This document shows positions 62,324-64,000 of a stretch of 64,000 bases of DNA, piece after piece. Origin of the DNA: Leptolyngbya sp. PCC 6406 (GTDB taxonomy: Bacteria; Cyanobacteriota; Cyanobacteriia; Phormidesmidales; Phormidesmidaceae). The notes under the pieces were generated by a model. The model was not told the DNA's origin. It saw nothing but the letters and a program-made list of their open reading frames with translations, and did not search any database. The position numbers and the translations under genes were made by a program. How positions within the stretch are numbered: the stretch's first letter is position 1; each line of letters starts with the position of its first letter. The stretch spans positions 4,174,948-4,238,947 of the forward strand of contig NZ_KI913949.1 of assembly GCF_000332095.2 (NCBI RefSeq), in the 5' to 3' direction.

Positions 62324-63406
62324 ATGGTTGCTGCCACCTTTGACCCCGAGAATCCCACGTTAGCGGCAGAGCAGTGCCGGGATGTGCTCGCCGCTGTTAT
62401 CGAGACCCTGGCTAGCTATGTGTTTCCAGAGGTGGCAACCCGTTTGCAGCAGGAACTGCGCGATCGCATTCAGTCCCAGGGCTATGACGATGTCACCCAC
62501 AGTGAACAACTAGCGGAGCGCCTCACCCTAGAGCTACAGAAATCCAGCGGCGATCGTCAGCTTCGGGTCCACTTCAGCCCCCAACCGCTGCCGGACCTGG
62601 CTCCAGATCGGATTCCCAGCCCAGCGGAACTGGCGGCGGAACGAGATCGCAGTTCGCAACGCAACTTTGATGTCAACCGGGTAGAACGGCTCCAGGGCAA
62701 TGTGGGTTACCTGGAACTCTATGGCTTTGAGCCCCCGGAATTTGTGGGGGATGTGTTGGCAGCGGCCTTCACCTTTCTGGCCCATACCCAAGCCCTGATC
62801 ATCGACCTGCGCCACAACCGGGGCGGCTCCCCCGGCACCGTTGCCCTACTGTGCAGCTACCTGCTGCCCCCCTACCCCGCCACCCACCTGAATGACCTCT
62901 ACTGGCGACCCAACGACTCCACCCACCAGTGGTGGACTGTGCCCCACCTCAGCGCTCCCCGCTATCTGGATCGCCCGGTGTACTTACTGACCAGTGGTGA
63001 GACCTTTTCGGCGGCTGAGGAGTTTGCCTACAATCTGCAAGTGCTCAAGCGGGTGACCCTAGTGGGGGAACATACCGCTGGGGGAGCCCACCCCGGCCAG
63101 GGTTATCGCCTCAGCGATCATTTTTGGATGTTTGTCCCGGTCGGTCGATCCATCAATCCCATCACCGGCACCCACTGGGGCGAAACGGGGCTGGTCCCGG
63201 AGGTGAAGGTACCGAAGGAAATAGCGCTCCTCAGTGCCCACCGAATCGCGCTTCAGGGCATTTTGGATACACAGCCAGACGGGGCACGGTTTCGAGAACT
63301 TCAGCGATCGCTGCTCTTGGTGGAGCGAGACCTCAATACCCGCCGTGCTGAGTTAATCAGCCAGATCAAGCGCCCCGGTTCCCAATCCCTGATCACAGAG
63401 GATTAG
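62324..63406 (+). CDS. S41-family peptidase (IRBP/tricorn-like)
   Basis: Serine protease of the C-terminal-processing superfamily. The N-terminal helical segment (CRDVLAAVIETLASYVF) is the one seen in IRBP-type proteins. The core has VGYLELYGFEPP, LIIDLRHNRGGSPGTVALL, and the nucleophile region YLLTSGETFSAAEEFAYNLQ (Ser). GEHTAGGAHPGQGYRL and GRSINPITGTHWGETGLVPE follow. There is no PDZ domain and no signal peptide. ATG 62324 (MVAATFDPEN) is preferred over one 20 codons upstream, which would lie in the repeat flank. Cytosolic location is inferred. Confidence 0.87.
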   Translation: MVAATFDPENPTLAAEQCRDVLAAVIETLASYVFPEVATRLQQELRDRIQSQGYDDVTHSEQLAERLTLELQKSSGDRQLRVHFSPQPLPDLAPDRIPSPAELAAERDRSSQRNFDVNRVERLQGNVGYLELYGFEPPEFVGDVLAAAFTFLAHTQALIIDLRHNRGGSPGTVALLCSYLLPPYPATHLNDLYWRPNDSTHQWWTVPHLSAPRYLDRPVYLLTSGETFSAAEEFAYNLQVLKRVTLVGEHTAGGAHPGQGYRLSDHFWMFVPVGRSINPITGTHWGETGLVPEVKVPKEIALLSAHRIALQGILDTQPDGARFRELQRSLLLVERDLNTRRAELISQIKRPGSQSLITED

Positions 63407-63419
63407 GATCACAGAGGAC

Positions 63420-64000
63420 TAGAGAGCGGGACTAGTGCTCTGTCAGCCCTGATTTTGTGGGTATGACTGTTCTTGGCCTTACAGGGTGACAACCCCCCTA
63501 GAGAGCTTGCTGGATAAGGGATAGAGCGTGAAAACCTCGCTGAAAATAGCGGTGTTTATGGGGTTTGAGGGCCACCAGCTTGAGCGCCCAATCGGCCCAT
63601 AAGTCCATGGCATAGAGCCATCGTTGACCATAGAGACTGAAGCTAAAGTCACTGTGCCGTGGAGCCTTATCTTGGTGCTCTTGGAGACGTCCGGCATACT
63701 GAGCTAGCTTGGCCTCCTGCATCCACTGGCCGTGGAGAGTAGCCAAACTGTAAGCCAGAGCGATCAGTAAAACTAAGGCTAAGAATCGGGTGTCATTGAC
63801 CTTGGTGTCCTCCAAGTTATAGCCCCCAGTCTTAAAATCTTTGAAGAGCTGTTCAATGCCCCAGCGACATCGATAGACCGCTAACGCTTGCTTCAAGGTG
63901 GGCAAATTAGTCAGGATATACCACGGCTCCTTCGGCCCCTTCTGGCGATAGGAGCGCTTCCAATACACCGCTAAATTAAACGGGCCCATACCATCGCCCT
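63420..64000 (-). mobile_element. IS4-type insertion sequence, cut by window edge
   Basis: The left end is near 63433, where CTAGTGCTCTGTCAGCCCTG begins; a related CTAGTGCTCTGTCAAG occurs at 15723, so this may be the terminal repeat. Only the 3' part of the transposase gene is visible. The right end is outside. Confidence 0.55.
63498..64000 (-). CDS. IS4-family transposase, C-terminal part
   Basis: The frame is open at the right edge; at least 167 residues are present. It shows WYILTNLPTLKQALAVYRCR and the catalytic Y-R-WGIEQLFKDFKTGGYNLE signature (Tyr, Arg, Glu of the YREK motif) typical of IS4 transposases. A helical C-terminus is Trp- and His-rich. No frameshift is seen in the visible part. 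The N-terminal half with the first two acidic residues is outside. Confidence 0.85.
   Translation of the reverse strand, partial: GDGMGPFNLAVYWKRSYRQKGPKEPWYILTNLPTLKQALAVYRCRWGIEQLFKDFKTGGYNLEDTKVNDTRFLALVLLIALAYSLATLHGQWMQEAKLAQYAGRLQEHQDKAPRHSDFSFSLYGQRWLYAMDLWADWALKLVALKPHKHRYFQRGFHALSLIQQAL

Overview
The window is chromosomal DNA from a cyanobacterium. It carries petG and a cytochrome cM-like gene, phycobilin-pathway heme oxygenase, an IctB-family protein, PAM68 and DUF3493 photosystem-assembly proteins, UPF0182, a HetZ-like protein and glgC. GCGATCGC (HIP1) octamers occur throughout. Coding DNA is fairly GC-rich. The HetZ homologue fits a filamentous lineage, but no species is assigned.

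Layout. 1-5.6 kb: a polysaccharide deacetylase cut by the left edge, an internally deleted IS with intact ends, a secreted protein, an alpha/beta hydrolase, a PotB stub fused at a palindrome to an intact potC, a short DUF433-like ORF and a small membrane protein. 5.7-9.6 kb: an orphan type I-E-like CRISPR array whose leader end runs straight into a truncated WYL-type regulator, then a large STAND ATPase with ASH-like domains. 10-24 kb: a mostly housekeeping block with a CDF transporter, pfkA, arsS, a histidine kinase/response regulator pair, an aminotransferase, typA, a RimK module, cytM-like and petG, and ictB.

24-40 kb is accessory: hetZ-like, a two-gene ribbon-helix-helix/membrane module, a frameshifted NfeD-like ORF, a NACHT ATPase gene split by a fresh ISL3 insertion (8-bp target duplication, frame restorable), DUF3352 and a 1421-residue SNF2 ATPase. 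This stretch is AT-richer around 27-32 kb. 40-50 kb: DUF4079, a tandem 128-bp duplication, UPF0182, LD-carboxypeptidase, ho1, glgC, pgsA and a CSP41-like gene. 50-53.3 kb: a second accessory patch with a DUF3696-type ATPase coupled to a frameshifted PIN nuclease gene, and an HTH regulator with an operator-like repeat array. 53.4-63.4 kb: ispG, a coiled-coil protein, an EAL phosphodiesterase, rpsO-pam68, tRNA-Thr(CGU), YccF, DUF3493, an aldose-epimerase-like mutarotase and an S41 peptidase. An IS4-type transposase runs off the right edge.

Dispersed repeats are a strong theme. GGGCGCGG/CCGCGCCC hairpins, a ~150-bp module in three places, an 8-bp CCCCATCA tract directly before two start codons and CTCCTGA-type heptamer runs fill most long intergenic gaps. 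Several genes (potB, DUF433-like, WYL-like, NfeD-like, NACHT, PIN) look broken at or near such junctions. This points to repeat- and IS-driven rearrangement, especially of defence-like loci.
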